Part shown: positions 1 through 12,257 of the stretch, piece by piece
How positions within the stretch are numbered: position 1 is the first letter of the stretch
Layout of the letters: the number at the start of each line of letters is the position of its first letter
From: an uncultured Bacteroidales bacterium
GTDB lineage: Bacteria > Bacteroidota > Bacteroidia > Bacteroidales > Muribaculaceae
Direction of reading: 5' to 3'
NCBI GenBank assembly: GCA_949285735.1
Contig: CASEAQ010000015.1
Coordinates: 33,049-97,048 of the forward strand
Length of the DNA stretch: 64,000 nucleotides
The notes under the pieces: generated by a model
Database searches by the model: none
What the model saw: the letters and a program-made list of their open reading frames with translations, nothing else
What the model was told of the DNA's origin: nothing
Translations under genes and position numbers: made by a program

Positions 1-87
1 CATGGGAGGAATTCGTTCCGACGGTTCCTTGCCCTAAAGGGCTGCGTCGCCGTCGGTTAGCGCAAAGTTGGACGGCTTCGCCGCCCC
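1..87. repeat. Palindromic intergenic repeat, copy 1 (right arm only)
   Basis: This is the right half of a repeat also found at 9677-10015 and 19359-19680; the left half lies outside the window. It holds a stem CCGACGG (18-24) pairing with CCGTCGG (50-56), an inner GCCC-TAAA-GGGC hairpin, then the shared terminal segment with the CGGC-TTC-GCCG hairpin ending in GCCGCCCC at 87. No reading frame is evident. The element looks like a non-autonomous structured repeat. Its mobility is inferred only from recurrence. Confidence 0.8.
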
Positions 88-228
88 AAGTATTCCTTCT
101 CCGCTTTAAATGAAGGTGCCGTGTGTTGCGCACCCCGAGTAAGCTGTGCGTTCCTACAACGTTACATCAAATCCGATTTTGATACAGGCGGCGTCTCGGC
201 AATACGCAAAAATGAACAAGTTCTTTTT

Positions 229-259
229 TTTGTATTGCGCTCAACTTGCACTATCTTTG
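229..259 (+). promoter_or_regulatory. Bacteroidetes-type promoter of the sulfatase operon
   Basis: TTTG at 229-232 is followed after 19 nt by TATCTTTG at 252-259. This matches the -33/-7 consensus of the primary sigma factor in Bacteroidetes. The implied start near 266 leaves a leader of about 60 nt before the ATG at 328. Confidence 0.75.
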
Positions 260-327
260 TATAGGAAACTGTCAAAGAGTTTGCAGAAACAGTTTCCCGA
301 ATACATAAACATATAACCCTAAAAACA

Positions 328-1764
328 ATGAATAACAAATTTGCTGCTGGCATTTTGTGCCTTGGCATGGGTGGACTTGTCACCGTCCAAGCCCAACAGC
401 AAAAGCCTAATGTAGTGTTTATCCTTGCCGACGATTTGGGATATGGTGACCTTGGTTGTTATGGGCAAGAGAAGTTTGAAACCCCCAATATCGACCGTTT
501 GGCGCAAGATGGAATGCGCTTCACGCAGTGCTATTCGGGTACTACCGTGAGTGCACCGTCGCGTTCGTGCCTGTTGACTGGAATGCATAGTGGACACACA
601 CCCGTGCGAGGCAATATCGAACTCGACCCCGAAGGGCAATTCCCATTGCCAGCCAGTACCCATACCATATTCCATACATTCAAGGAGGCTGGCTACAAGA
701 CTTCGGCTTTCGGAAAGTGGGGATTGGGCTTTGTGGGAACCTCCGGCGACCCTCGGTCGCAAGGGTGTGACAGGTTTTATGGCTTCAATTGCCAGTTGCT
801 TGCCCACAGTTACTATCCCGACCACTTGTGGGATAACGATCAACGAGTGACGCTCGACGACAATGTGCTCGAAGTGGAGTATGGCAAAGGCACTTATGCA
901 CCCGACTTGATACACTCGAAGGCACTCGAATATCTCGACAGTATGACTGCCGACGAGCCGTTTTTCATGTGGTATCCCACGATATTGCCACATGCCGAGC
1001 TGATAGTGCCAGAGGATAGCATAATCAAGCATTACCGTGGCAAGTTCCCCGAAGTGGCTTATAAGGGTACCGAGCCTGGCAATCCGGCATTCCGCCAGGG
1101 GGGATATTGCACCCAGCTACAGCCCCATGCTACGTTTGCGGCGATGGTGGCACGGCTTGATATGTATGTGGGGCAAATAGTGGCAAAGTTGAAAGAAAAA
1201 GGCTTGTATGACAACACTATTATCATATTTTCGAGCGACAATGGTCCGCACATGGAAGGGGGCGCCGACCCCGACTTTTTCAACAGCAACGGCATATACC
1301 GTGGCTACAAGCGCGATTTGTATGAGGGTGGCATAAGGGTACCTATGATAGTGTCTTGGCACATACAGGCAGGAACGGAAACCGACTTCATGTGTGCGTT
1401 TTGGGATATGTTGCCCACGTTCCGCCAAATCACTAATCCCAAGGCAAAACCTGTGGAGGGGGAAGACGGCGTGAGCCTGTTGCCGCTGCTCACGGGCAAG
1501 AAAGGACAGCAGGAACATGAATACCTGTATTTCGAGTTCCAAGAGCTCAACGGGCGGCAAGCCGTGCGCAAAGGCAACTGGAAGCTGCTGCACATGAACG
1601 TGCGTGGCGAAAGGCCTTATTATGAGCTGTATAATATCGCTGCCGACCCGTCGGAACGGCATAACTTGTTGGACGAGTACCCTGAGATTACCGAAGAGCT
1701 GAAGGCGATTATGCAGTCGGGGCATGTTGACAATCCCGATTTCCCTTTATTTGAAAAAAGATAA
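328..1764 (+). CDS. Ser-type sulfatase (arylsulfatase family S1), secreted
   Basis: The 478-residue product has an N-terminal signal sequence ending near AQA (residues 20-23). A family S1 sulfatase fold follows. Metal ligands D35-D36 sit in the ILADDLGYGD motif. The modified residue is S75 in S-A-P-S-R, and D304-N305 lie in SSDNGPH. Serine rather than cysteine at position 75 means that formylglycine would be made by an anaerobic radical-SAM maturase (anSME type), which is not in this window. Known members hydrolyse sulfate esters on sugars such as mucin or glycosaminoglycan units. It is the first gene of an operon with the beta-galactosidase 21 nt downstream. The exact sulfate position cannot be told from sequence. 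Confidence 0.93.
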   Translation: MNNKFAAGILCLGMGGLVTVQAQQQKPNVVFILADDLGYGDLGCYGQEKFETPNIDRLAQDGMRFTQCYSGTTVSAPSRSCLLTGMHSGHTPVRGNIELDPEGQFPLPASTHTIFHTFKEAGYKTSAFGKWGLGFVGTSGDPRSQGCDRFYGFNCQLLAHSYYPDHLWDNDQRVTLDDNVLEVEYGKGTYAPDLIHSKALEYLDSMTADEPFFMWYPTILPHAELIVPEDSIIKHYRGKFPEVAYKGTEPGNPAFRQGGYCTQLQPHATFAAMVARLDMYVGQIVAKLKEKGLYDNTIIIFSSDNGPHMEGGADPDFFNSNGIYRGYKRDLYEGGIRVPMIVSWHIQAGTETDFMCAFWDMLPTFRQITNPKAKPVEGEDGVSLLPLLTGKKGQQEHEYLYFEFQELNGRQAVRKGNWKLLHMNVRGERPYYELYNIAADPSERHNLLDEYPEITEELKAIMQSGHVDNPDFPLFEKR

Positions 1765-5112
<3,348 letters not shown>

Positions 5113-5127
5113 TAGATACAAGGCTTG

Positions 5128-5162
5128 TGGGTGCGGCTCGTTGCTGGGTTGCACCCATTTTT
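5128..5162 (+). terminator. Intrinsic terminator or attenuator inside the operon
   Basis: TGGGTGC (5128-5134) pairs perfectly with GCACCCA (5151-5157) across a 16-nt loop and is followed by a run of T. It lies in the gap between the GH2 gene and the kinase gene. It probably reduces expression of the two downstream genes, or ends the transcript if the kinase has its own promoter. Confidence 0.65.
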
Positions 5163-5184
5163 ATAACACAATATACATGGCATT

Positions 5185-6270
5185 ATGGAAAAATTGATTG
5201 ATATTGTAGCCCACTTCTGCCACGAGGGGCGTGTTGCAGAGATTGCTCCGCTTGGGGCTGGGCTTATAAACGACTCATATAAAGTGACAACCGAGGGGCA
5301 GGCTGCCCCCGACTATGTGTTGCAGCGCATCAATCATGCGATTTTCACCGACGTGGATATGCTGCAAGGCAACATCGAGGCTGTGACGCGTCACATACGC
5401 CGCAAGCTCGTGGAGCGAGGCGAGAGCGACATTGAGCGCAAGGTGCTGCACTTCATTGCCTCCACGACGGGCAAGACCTATTATGAAGCCGGGGGCAACT
5501 ATTGGCGCATGATGGTGTTCATTCCTCGCGCCAAGACCTATGCCACAGTCAACCCGCAATATTCGCAGTGTGCCGGCGAGGCGTTTGGCGATTTCCAGGC
5601 GATGCTTGCCGACATTCCCGACACGCTGGGCGAGACTATACCCAACTTCCACAACATGGAGTTCAGGTTGCAGCAGTTGCGCGAGGCTGTAGCTGCCGAC
5701 GCTTGCGGACGCGTGGCTGAGGTGGGCTACTACTTGGACGAGATTGAGCGTAGGGCAGACGCCATGTGCCTTGCCGAGCGGCTGCACCGCGAGGGAGTGT
5801 TGCCCAAGCGCGTGTGCCACTGCGACACGAAGGTTGACAACATGATGTTTGACGAGCAGGGGCGTGTGTTGTGTGTCATCGACCTCGACACGGTGATGCC
5901 GTCGTTTGTGTTTTCCGACTATGGCGACTTCTTGCGCACTGCCGGCAACACCGGGCTTGAGGATGACCCCGATCTCGACCGCGTGAACTTCGACATGGAG
6001 ATATTCCGCGCGTTCACGCGTGGCTATCTGTCGTCGGCACGTTCGTTCCTGTTGCCCGTCGAGATTGAAGGTTTGCCTTATGCGGCGGCACTGTTCCCCT
6101 ATATGCAGTGTGTGCGTTTCCTTGCCGACTACATCAACGGCGACACCTACTACAAGATAAAGTATGCCTCTCACAACTTGGTGCGCACCCGTGCGCAATT
6201 CAAGCTGCTACAAAGCGTTGAAGGGCATAGCGATGAAATGAAACAGTTTATCGAAGAATGTTTGAAATGA
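5185..6270 (+). CDS. N-acetylhexosamine 1-kinase-like phosphotransferase (APH fold)
   Basis: This 361-residue soluble protein has the aminoglycoside-phosphotransferase/choline-kinase fold. The catalytic loop is H212-C-D214-T-K-V-D-N219 and the metal-binding region is IDLDTVMP (D233, D235). The HxDTKxxN...IDLDTVMP pattern and the length (about 360) match bifidobacterial NahK, which phosphorylates GlcNAc or GalNAc at C1. Automated annotation often mislabels this family as aminoglycoside kinase or mucin desulfatase. Its place behind a sulfatase and a galactosidase fits phosphorylation of the hexosamine released from host glycans. The substrate is inferred. Confidence 0.8.
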   Translation: MEKLIDIVAHFCHEGRVAEIAPLGAGLINDSYKVTTEGQAAPDYVLQRINHAIFTDVDMLQGNIEAVTRHIRRKLVERGESDIERKVLHFIASTTGKTYYEAGGNYWRMMVFIPRAKTYATVNPQYSQCAGEAFGDFQAMLADIPDTLGETIPNFHNMEFRLQQLREAVAADACGRVAEVGYYLDEIERRADAMCLAERLHREGVLPKRVCHCDTKVDNMMFDEQGRVLCVIDLDTVMPSFVFSDYGDFLRTAGNTGLEDDPDLDRVNFDMEIFRAFTRGYLSSARSFLLPVEIEGLPYAAALFPYMQCVRFLADYINGDTYYKIKYASHNLVRTRAQFKLLQSVEGHSDEMKQFIEECLK

Positions 6271-6923
6271 AACAGTTGGTGGTGCCTCGCTTGCATTGCG
6301 AGGCTGCAAGTGCCGATGCCATTCCTGCCTTGCTCGACCGCGGGCAAGTGGCTTGGAATGCTATCGACGAGGTGGATTGGGCTGTTGAATATCCCTATTG
6401 CCCGAGGGTGGGGTTCCGCATCGCCCATGCTGGGCGGTGTATCATGTTGCATTACAGGGTGACGGAGCAGAGCGTGGCTGCCGTTGCCGCTGCCGACAAT
6501 GGCAACGTGTGGGAGGACTCGTGTGTGGAATTTTTCTTTATGCCAGACGGTGGCGACGGCATTTATTACAACATAGAATGCAACTGCGCCGGGAGGATAT
6601 TGGTGGGCGCAGGGCGCGACCGCCACGACAGGGAGCTTGCACCCCCCGAGTTGCTTGCCGGGGTGACGCGCTGGGCGAGCCTCGGCAGCGAGCCGTTTGT
6701 CGAGCGAGTGGGCGAGACGGCATGGGAAGTGGCATTGTCGATACCGCTCGACACGTTTTTCAAGCATTCGCTTGTGTCGCTCAGTGGTAGTCGGGTCGGT
6801 GCCAACTTCTTCAAGTGTGGCGACCGCCTGCGGCAGCCGCATTTCGTTTCGTGGAACCGTGTCGAAGCCCCGTCGCCCGATTTCCACCGCCCCGAGTGCT
6901 TCGGCTCGTTGCTGTTTGAGTGA
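6267..6923 (+). CDS. CBM9-like carbohydrate-binding family protein
   Basis: The product is about 218 residues. The start at 6267 gives an ATGA overlap with the kinase stop, suggesting translational coupling; an in-frame ATG at 6258 is the alternative. The sequence (WEDSCVEFFF about one third in, then a NIECNCAG strand and FVSWNRV near the end) matches the stand-alone CBM9/DOMON-like proteins common in Bacteroidetes. No signal peptide is visible, so it is probably cytoplasmic, in the same compartment as the kinase. No catalytic motif was recognised. It is the last gene of the operon. Confidence 0.72.
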   Translation: MKQLVVPRLHCEAASADAIPALLDRGQVAWNAIDEVDWAVEYPYCPRVGFRIAHAGRCIMLHYRVTEQSVAAVAAADNGNVWEDSCVEFFFMPDGGDGIYYNIECNCAGRILVGAGRDRHDRELAPPELLAGVTRWASLGSEPFVERVGETAWEVALSIPLDTFFKHSLVSLSGSRVGANFFKCGDRLRQPHFVSWNRVEAPSPDFHRPECFGSLLFE

Positions 6924-6954
6924 GTGAGAAATGAGAGTGGGCAGTGAGAAGATG

Positions 6955-8703
6955 TCACTTATCGGTGGCATCTTCCTGCCGCTTGCGCAGCGGCACGCTT
7001 TGCAGTGCATCGTCGAGGGTCTCGAATTGCTTCACGGGGTCGAACTTTGTGCTTTTCAGCCGATATTTGCGTTTGCGCAGCGCGCTGTCGCTAATACCGA
7101 GAACTGCACACAAACTGGGATTGTCAAGCCCTATCTTTATCAAGCAGCACAAGCATATCTCGCTGCCAGTCAGCGATGGATATTGTGCCGTGAGAGCGTT
7201 GGCAAATCCATTGTAGCAGTCGTTTACGACGGCAACCAATTCCGATATTTCGGCATCGGAAAAAGGCTCGGGCTGTCTGTTTGTCTTAGGTCTCTTTGCT
7301 GCGTCGATGGTCTCTTGCACTTTTTTCACCACACGGTTATTCAGCAATATCCGCTTTTTCAAGTCGGCAATCAAAGCCCTCGAAGTGTTCAATTCCTTGT
7401 CTTTATCATTGGCCTGGGCTGCAAGAGCCATTTCACGTTCGCTTGCCTTTATTTTTTCGTCCATCAAGAGGGCTGCATTCTGTTGCAAGCGGTTGATGTC
7501 CTCGCTTTGGTGGCGCAAGGTGTCGAGCAATTGCTTGCGCCGCCGTGAATATACTGTGTATGCAACAAAGGCTGCTATGCCCAATATAATTATGATTGCC
7601 AATATATAAAGCCAACTTTGTTGCTGCTTTATTTTCAGCTCGCTGTTCTCCCGTTCTATACGGGTTGTGTTGTATTGCTTGTCAAGTCGTGCAACCTTGT
7701 CTCGTTCAATTCCTGCTGCAATCTTCAATAAATTAGCCGAATGTCGTTTGTTATATTCCAATGCACCCTTATAATCACCCTGTGCCTCACGTAGCATACC
7801 CATGCAACTATAATATAAATTAGCTTTTACCAATGTAGTAGTGTCGCGTCCTCGTTCTATATAGTATTCTGCCGAATCGAGTCGGTTGGTAAGTATCAAT
7901 AATCGTCCCTTAAAATTTAGATTTGAGATGGTATCGCTCCCATTAAGCAGGTGGTTGTAAACCAAGGCTTTGTCGATAAACCGTAATGCCTCGTTGTAAC
8001 TACCGAGCATATAGTATGTTTGAGCTTTAAGCCCGTATAATGATGCAAGGTCTTGACAAGAATTTGCTTTGATTGCCAAGTCTAAGGCACGGTCTAATTT
8101 TTGAATACCTGTAATGGTGTCGTTATTTGCAAGATAGCTGTAACTCAGTTCTTTCAGGCTGGTAATTATTGAGGATGTGTCATTAAGTTTATTTGCACAT
8201 AGCAAGGATAATTCAAATGGCTCGATGGAGGATTTAACATCATACCCGTCTTGTAGTAACCTGCCCCATAAATAATATATATAATATGAAACCCATGCGT
8301 CGCTGACGTTGCTAATATATTCTGATGCTTTATGAATGTAACCAAGTGATACATCATGCATACTTAATTCTTCATAAATTTGTGCAGCAACGAGGAATGT
8401 TTTTGCTTTCATATCGGCATTGTCACAAGTTGAGTAATGCGCAAGTGCCACCTTTATTAATGAGTCGTTTTCAGCGGGAATATAACAGCGGTATTTTGCT
8501 TGTGCATAAAGCAATGCAAAATAAGGGTCTTTGCCAAGTCCTCTACTATTTATGCTATCAAGTATTTGTAATGATTTTTGAGGTTGTGTCTTAATATAGC
8601 TGTCTGCAATTTGCAACTGGTTCGCAATTGTTCCTTCTTTCTGAGAGCATGCGTTAATTATTAGTGCCAATATTATTATGGTAATCAGTTTTGTCTGTAT
8701 CAT
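6955..8703 (-). CDS. TPR membrane lipoprotein regulator with C-terminal HTH
   Basis: The 582-residue product begins with a lipoprotein-like signal ending IINACSQ (Cys at about 19). Degenerate tetratricopeptide repeats fill residues 25-340. One membrane helix follows (about 364-384), then a charged coiled coil. A C-terminal domain at about 510-560 looks like a LuxR-type helix-turn-helix (GSEICLCCLIKIG...GISDSALRKRKYRLK). This TPR-TM-coil-HTH layout is common in Bacteroidetes and is thought to act as a one-component regulator. The 5' half looks more A+T-rich than its neighbours. A -7 box (TAACTTTG on the minus strand, 8727-8734) lies just upstream. Targets are unknown. Confidence 0.8.
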   Translation of the reverse strand: MIQTKLITIIILALIINACSQKEGTIANQLQIADSYIKTQPQKSLQILDSINSRGLGKDPYFALLYAQAKYRCYIPAENDSLIKVALAHYSTCDNADMKAKTFLVAAQIYEELSMHDVSLGYIHKASEYISNVSDAWVSYYIYYLWGRLLQDGYDVKSSIEPFELSLLCANKLNDTSSIITSLKELSYSYLANNDTITGIQKLDRALDLAIKANSCQDLASLYGLKAQTYYMLGSYNEALRFIDKALVYNHLLNGSDTISNLNFKGRLLILTNRLDSAEYYIERGRDTTTLVKANLYYSCMGMLREAQGDYKGALEYNKRHSANLLKIAAGIERDKVARLDKQYNTTRIERENSELKIKQQQSWLYILAIIIILGIAAFVAYTVYSRRRKQLLDTLRHQSEDINRLQQNAALLMDEKIKASEREMALAAQANDKDKELNTSRALIADLKKRILLNNRVVKKVQETIDAAKRPKTNRQPEPFSDAEISELVAVVNDCYNGFANALTAQYPSLTGSEICLCCLIKIGLDNPSLCAVLGISDSALRKRKYRLKSTKFDPVKQFETLDDALQSVPLRKRQEDATDK

Positions 8704-9201
8704 TATAGTGAAATTAATAGGCTGAACAAAGTTATTAAATTAATGTTTGTCGAAAAATTTTTCAGCCGTAAATGTAGTACGAAGGCAGATCTGAGGCATT
8801 TTCCTAGTGATTTACACCCCCTTTTATATATATGTCCACAACTTTTTTTGTGGACATATTTGTAACTCATTAGGTCATAATTATTTAACGTATGTATGGT
8901 TGAGTTATATGTCCACAAGAAAAAAGGCTTAAAATTTGGGGCGTTAATATGGCTGCCATAATTTTGAAGGTGAAAAAATTAATCGGAAAAAATTATGGTT
9001 AAACATTTAGCATTATCTATTTTTTGCTTTTTCGGTTTTAAATTCTTATGCCGAAAAGGGGTTGACTACTTGTTATGTTGTGGAATGTAAATTTTATATT
9101 ATTACCTATTAAGGTTTGTATCTAAATTTATATTTTACAATATGGCAAATATTTGTTTTATATTTAATATATTTGTATATAAATTTTTTAATGGTAATTT
9201 T
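8704..9201. other. A+T-rich intergenic region with TGTCCACA sites
   Basis: This divergent region lies between the regulator and the small membrane protein. It is strongly A+T-rich. It contains the inverted repeat at 8830-8859 and a third half site at 8918-8929. A possible -7 box TATATTTG (9168-9175) precedes the rightward gene but has no matching -33 box. I see no gene in it. Confidence 0.6.
8830..8859. promoter_or_regulatory. Inverted repeat ATATGTCCACAA, operator-like
   Basis: ATATGTCCACAA (8830-8841) is perfectly repeated in inverted orientation (8848-8859) with a 6-nt spacer. The same core TATGTCCACAA recurs at 8918-8929. The sites sit about 130-215 nt upstream of the regulator start. 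They could bind a dimeric regulator, possibly the neighbouring HTH protein. A hairpin in a transcript is the alternative. Confidence 0.5.
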
Positions 9202-9600
9202 ATGGAACGGAATAATAAGAATGTGTCATGGGGTGTGCCATTGACGATGGCAATGCTTTTGCAGGGTGTCGCGCTGGTATATGCCGGGTACGACATGGGG
9301 CTTGCTGCCGAGGTTGCGTCGGTACTTACTTTCGCTGTGGCTGTTGTGTGCATGGTGGGTTACTTGATAAAGACCCGGTTGGCATGGCGGCGGTTTGTGA
9401 AGTGCTTTTTCGGTTCGAGCATGGCAGATGCCGCAATTGTGATGCTGCTGTTCTTGATAGCGGTAAAAGGGAATGTACCGGCGACAGAGCGCGAGGCGAT
9501 TTGCGTGGGGGCATTTGTTTGCAGCCAAGTGGTTTTGATTTTTGCGGTCTTAAAAACGGTCATGCGCCATGGCAACAGTGGTTTACATGTCGAAGGTTGA
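9202..9600 (+). CDS. Small multi-pass membrane protein, unknown
   Basis: The product is 132 residues from ATG 9202 (MERNNKN). A longer frame from 9142 has a Phe/Ile-rich A+T-biased extension that is less likely coding. Four hydrophobic segments are visible (roughly residues 10-30, 35-55, 75-92 and 103-120), so it is an inner-membrane protein with short loops. I do not recognise the family. It is a single gene between the TPR regulator (divergent) and a palindromic repeat. Confidence 0.62.
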   Translation: MERNNKNVSWGVPLTMAMLLQGVALVYAGYDMGLAAEVASVLTFAVAVVCMVGYLIKTRLAWRRFVKCFFGSSMADAAIVMLLFLIAVKGNVPATEREAICVGAFVCSQVVLIFAVLKTVMRHGNSGLHVEG

Positions 9601-9653
9601 TGCCATGCATGGATAATATATGAAATTACGGGAGACGTTTTGACAGTAAAGAG

Positions 9654-9673
9654 CGGTTTTAGATCTAAAACCG
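9654..9673. other. Perfect 20-bp palindrome
   Basis: CGGTTTTAGATCTAAAACCG is fully self-complementary. It lies 54 nt after the small membrane protein and directly before the left end of repeat copy 2. As RNA it could form a hairpin ending the upstream transcript, but there is no good T-run. It may alternatively mark the insertion site of the repeat. Confidence 0.5.
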
Positions 9674-9676
9674 TGT

Positions 9677-10015
9677 ATTAATAAAAAATAGAGCAGGGGG
9701 CGGCGAAGCCGTCCAACTATGCGCTAACCGAGGGCGACGCTGCCCTTTAGGGCAAGGAACCCTCGGGATGAAACCCACGCAGCAGGGCCTCGAAGAGGTC
9801 CAACGTGCCGCCTTGGTAACACATTCATTACAAAACATGAGCGTCGTTCCCTCACACAAGAATGACAATGGGCTTCCGTTGGACCTCTTCGAGGCCCTGT
9901 GCTTAAAGTGAGGTATTGCCCGACGGTTCCTTGCCCACTTACGTGAGGCTGCGTCACACGTCGGTTACGCCATAGTTGGACGGCTTCGCCGCCCCCTGTT
10001 CTATTTTTTATTAAT
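9677..10015. repeat. Palindromic intergenic repeat, copy 2 (complete, 339 bp)
   Basis: The outer 54 bp at each end are inverted repeats with only a few mismatches, from ATTAATAAAAAATA (9677-9690) to its complement ending at 10015. Inside each end is a stem-loop: CCGAGGG/CCCTCGG (9728-9734, 9760-9766) on the left and CCGACG/CGTCGG (9920-9925, 9959-9964) on the right. In the centre, GGGCCTCGAAGAGGTCC and its complement face each other across about 70 nt of non-repeated sequence. The whole can fold as one long cruciform or RNA. No coding capacity is visible. Confidence 0.85.
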
Positions 10016-10208
10016 GACCGCCAAACATATACATTTAATTATCAAGGTTGTAGCCATTGATAAACCTCTTCAGCCGAATTCGCTCATAATTTACTATATA
10101 TCAACATATTGCAGTTTGACCAAGATTTTTTATCGGACACTAATTTTTATAGTTATAATACTCTGTTAAAATTACAACTAATCCGTTGAGGACAAACAGG
10201 TTAATTAG

Positions 10209-10481
10209 CCATTTCTTAAAAAGCTCATTTTTGCGAGATATTGTTCTGATACAGCATCTTGCATCTTTTATGTAGTAACAGAGCCATTCAGTCGGGTGTC
10301 GGTCAAGCCCATATCCAATTCGGATATTTCCAAGAGCGTAAGGAAATTTGGAAGTGGCGGGTTTGGTGGTTGCACAGGCTACTTCAAGAACGAGGTTCTT
10401 GGCGATTTTGAAATGTCTGTAACGGATAAGAGCGGTGGACTGCTGATTGAGACTAACAGCAAGAAGTATGTAATCAGTTAG
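10209..10481 (+). pseudogene. Remnant of a Bacteroidetes PH-domain protein
   Basis: The open frame runs from after a stop at 10206 to 10481. Its last 60 or so codons read FSRVSVKPIS...VRKFGSGGFGG.TGYF...LGDFEMSVTD...TNSKKYVIS. This resembles the C-terminal strands and helix of bacterial PH domains found in Bacteroidetes small membrane proteins. The usual two N-terminal membrane helices are missing and the only starts are internal (a GTG at 10296). I read it as a 5'-truncated gene remnant beside the repeat. A short functional protein is less likely. Confidence 0.5.
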
Positions 10482-10591
10482 CAGTGAGGAGTTAGTAGTT
10501 AGCAGTTAGGGGAACCAGCGATAAAAGCACTAATGAACTAACTGATAATTGCTAACTGCTAACTACTCACTGCTAACCACTCACTGCTAAC
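10477..10591. terminator. Inverted array of GTTAG heptamers, bidirectional terminator-like
   Basis: Short repeats of the type GTTAGCAGTGAG and GTTAGTAGTTAGCAG (10477-10509) are mirrored by CTAACTGCTAACTACTCAC-type repeats (10549-10591). The arms pair over about 33 nt. The array separates the rightward remnant from the leftward GH109 gene and could stop transcription from both sides. Confidence 0.5.
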
Positions 10592-10606
10592 TAAAAGGAA
10601 TGCTTT

Positions 10607-12127
10607 CTAATTGCCTTTCAGTTTGGCTGTGGCTTCGGCGGCTTTTTGGGCGGCTATAGCCTCGTCTTCGGGCGAAGCGAATGCATGGCGGTAGCCGTCG
10701 ATTACGTTCCACTCGCCACGGGTGAAGTCGGGAACGGCAACCGGGGCGCAACCGTTGTCCATCGATATTTCGCCAAGTTCGGCAAGGCAGCACCATTCGG
10801 CAAGGTCATACACGTCCATGTCGAGCGGCAGCCCGTTTTGCAGGCAATACACAAGACGAGAGTCCATTATGAAGTCCATGCCGCCGTGTCCGCCCACTTC
10901 GCGGGCAAGTTCGCCATATTTCTTCAAGATTGGGTGCTGGTATTTCTCGACGAGGGCTTTCATGTCGTCCTCGTCCAAGAAGCTGTGTGCCGACAAGTCA
11001 TCGACATCGGGCACGCCGGCGGCAGACAGTTGCTCGGCTTCGACGGCATAACCCTCAACGGGGTATTTGTTTGCCATGCCGTGGGTGCCGGTGAGCTGGT
11101 ACAGGCGGCTATATGGCTGGTAGGTCATCACGTTGTGCTGTATTTCAATCACCTTGCCCAGCTCGGTGCGAATGAGGGTGGTGGTGTGGTCGCCGTTGCG
11201 GAAGTCGGTGCAAGCCGAGTCGAGGCGTTCGCTGGCAAGCTGCGAGCCCATTGCCGACTTGGTGTCCATTGCCACGAGAGTTTTCATGCGGTCGCCGCGG
11301 TGCAAGTCGAGGGCTTGTGCCACAGGACCGAGCCCGTGGGTGGCATACACGTCGCCGCGGTGGCGCATATTGTAGTCGAGCCTCCAGCCGAGCTTGTCTT
11401 GCTCGCCGTTTTTCCAATAGTGGTCCCAAAATTCCGACAAGTTGTGTATGTATGCCCCCTGAGCGCGTATGATTTCGCCAAACACGCCTTGTTGCGCCAT
11501 GTTGAGCGTGTTCATTTCAAACCAGTCGTAGCAGCAGTTTTCGAGTATGAAGCAGTGTTTGCGAGTGGTTTCGCTAAGGTTGATGAGTGCCCAGCACTCT
11601 TCCAAGTTCATTGCCGAAGGCACTTCGATGGCTACGTGCTTGCCGTTTTCGAGCGCGCACTTTGCAACGGGGAAGTGGTGGAGCCAGTCGGTGGCGACAT
11701 ACACGAGGTCGATGTCGTTGCGGCGGCACAGCTCCTCATATCCCTTTTCGCCCGAGTATATCGCCGCTTGTGGCATTGATGCCTTGGTGAGCAACTCTTG
11801 GCAAGCCTCGGCGCGTTCGCGCTCAAAGTCGCAGAGAGCCACGACCTGCGTGCCCGGAATGTGGGTGAAACGCTCCACAGCCCCAGGACCGCGCATTCCA
11901 AGCCCCACGAACCCTACGCGCACGACTTCGAGCTTGGGGGCAGTAAGCCCGATGACGCTCTTCTGCCCGGCAGGGCGTTCGGGCGAGTGAATCACTATGG
12001 TTCCGTTCTCCCAGTGCCATTGTGTGCCGCGCTCGGTGGTGTGCACCTCGGGCGCGTTGCTGCAGGCCGCCAGCAAGATGCTGGCGCACACGGCAACGGC
12101 GGCAACTATCCTGTTTGTTATGTTCAT
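10607..12127 (-). CDS. GH109-type alpha-N-acetylgalactosaminidase-like lipoprotein (Gfo/Idh/MocA fold)
   Basis: The 506-residue product has a lipoprotein signal (LLAAC, Cys22). A Rossmann domain follows with GFVGLGMRGPG at about residues 72-82, then the oxidoreductase C-terminal domain. The GHGGMDF motif at 413-419 is characteristic of GH109. Those enzymes use tightly bound NAD in a redox elimination mechanism and remove terminal alpha-GalNAc (blood group A, O-glycan cores). The lipid anchor suggests a periplasmic or surface site. It fits functionally with the sulfatase/galactosidase/kinase operon nearby. A -7 box TAAATTTG lies at 12162-12169 on the minus strand. Confidence 0.85.
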   Translation of the reverse strand: MNITNRIVAAVAVCASILLAACSNAPEVHTTERGTQWHWENGTIVIHSPERPAGQKSVIGLTAPKLEVVRVGFVGLGMRGPGAVERFTHIPGTQVVALCDFERERAEACQELLTKASMPQAAIYSGEKGYEELCRRNDIDLVYVATDWLHHFPVAKCALENGKHVAIEVPSAMNLEECWALINLSETTRKHCFILENCCYDWFEMNTLNMAQQGVFGEIIRAQGAYIHNLSEFWDHYWKNGEQDKLGWRLDYNMRHRGDVYATHGLGPVAQALDLHRGDRMKTLVAMDTKSAMGSQLASERLDSACTDFRNGDHTTTLIRTELGKVIEIQHNVMTYQPYSRLYQLTGTHGMANKYPVEGYAVEAEQLSAAGVPDVDDLSAHSFLDEDDMKALVEKYQHPILKKYGELAREVGGHGGMDFIMDSRLVYCLQNGLPLDMDVYDLAEWCCLAELGEISMDNGCAPVAVPDFTRGEWNVIDGYRHAFASPEDEAIAAQKAAEATAKLKGN

Positions 12128-12191
12128 AGATGAAAAATGTATGTTAAGATGTTTACTAATGCAAATTTAGCAAAAATGTTTTTGATAAAAA

Positions 12192-12222
12192 GGACGCACG
12201 AATGAATCTCATTCGTGCGTCC
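12192..12222 (-). terminator. Intrinsic terminator of the tricorn-like gene
   Basis: GGACGCACGAATGA (12192-12205) pairs perfectly with 12209-12222 across a 3-nt loop. On the minus strand it is followed by CTTTTTATC. It lies 36 nt beyond the stop of the leftward tricorn-like gene. Confidence 0.8.
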
Positions 12223-12257
12223 AGATATTTGATGTACTTGCTTGCGTGTTGCGAGGT

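Noticed and set aside
5185-6270. Aminoglycoside resistance kinase
   Set aside because: The fold is shared, but the DTKxxN and IDLDTVMP motifs, the length and the glycan operon context fit a hexosamine 1-kinase better.
10477-10591. GTTAG repeats considered as a CRISPR array
   Set aside because: Repeats are only 7-12 nt without regular spacers and form an inverted pair; no cas genes are near.
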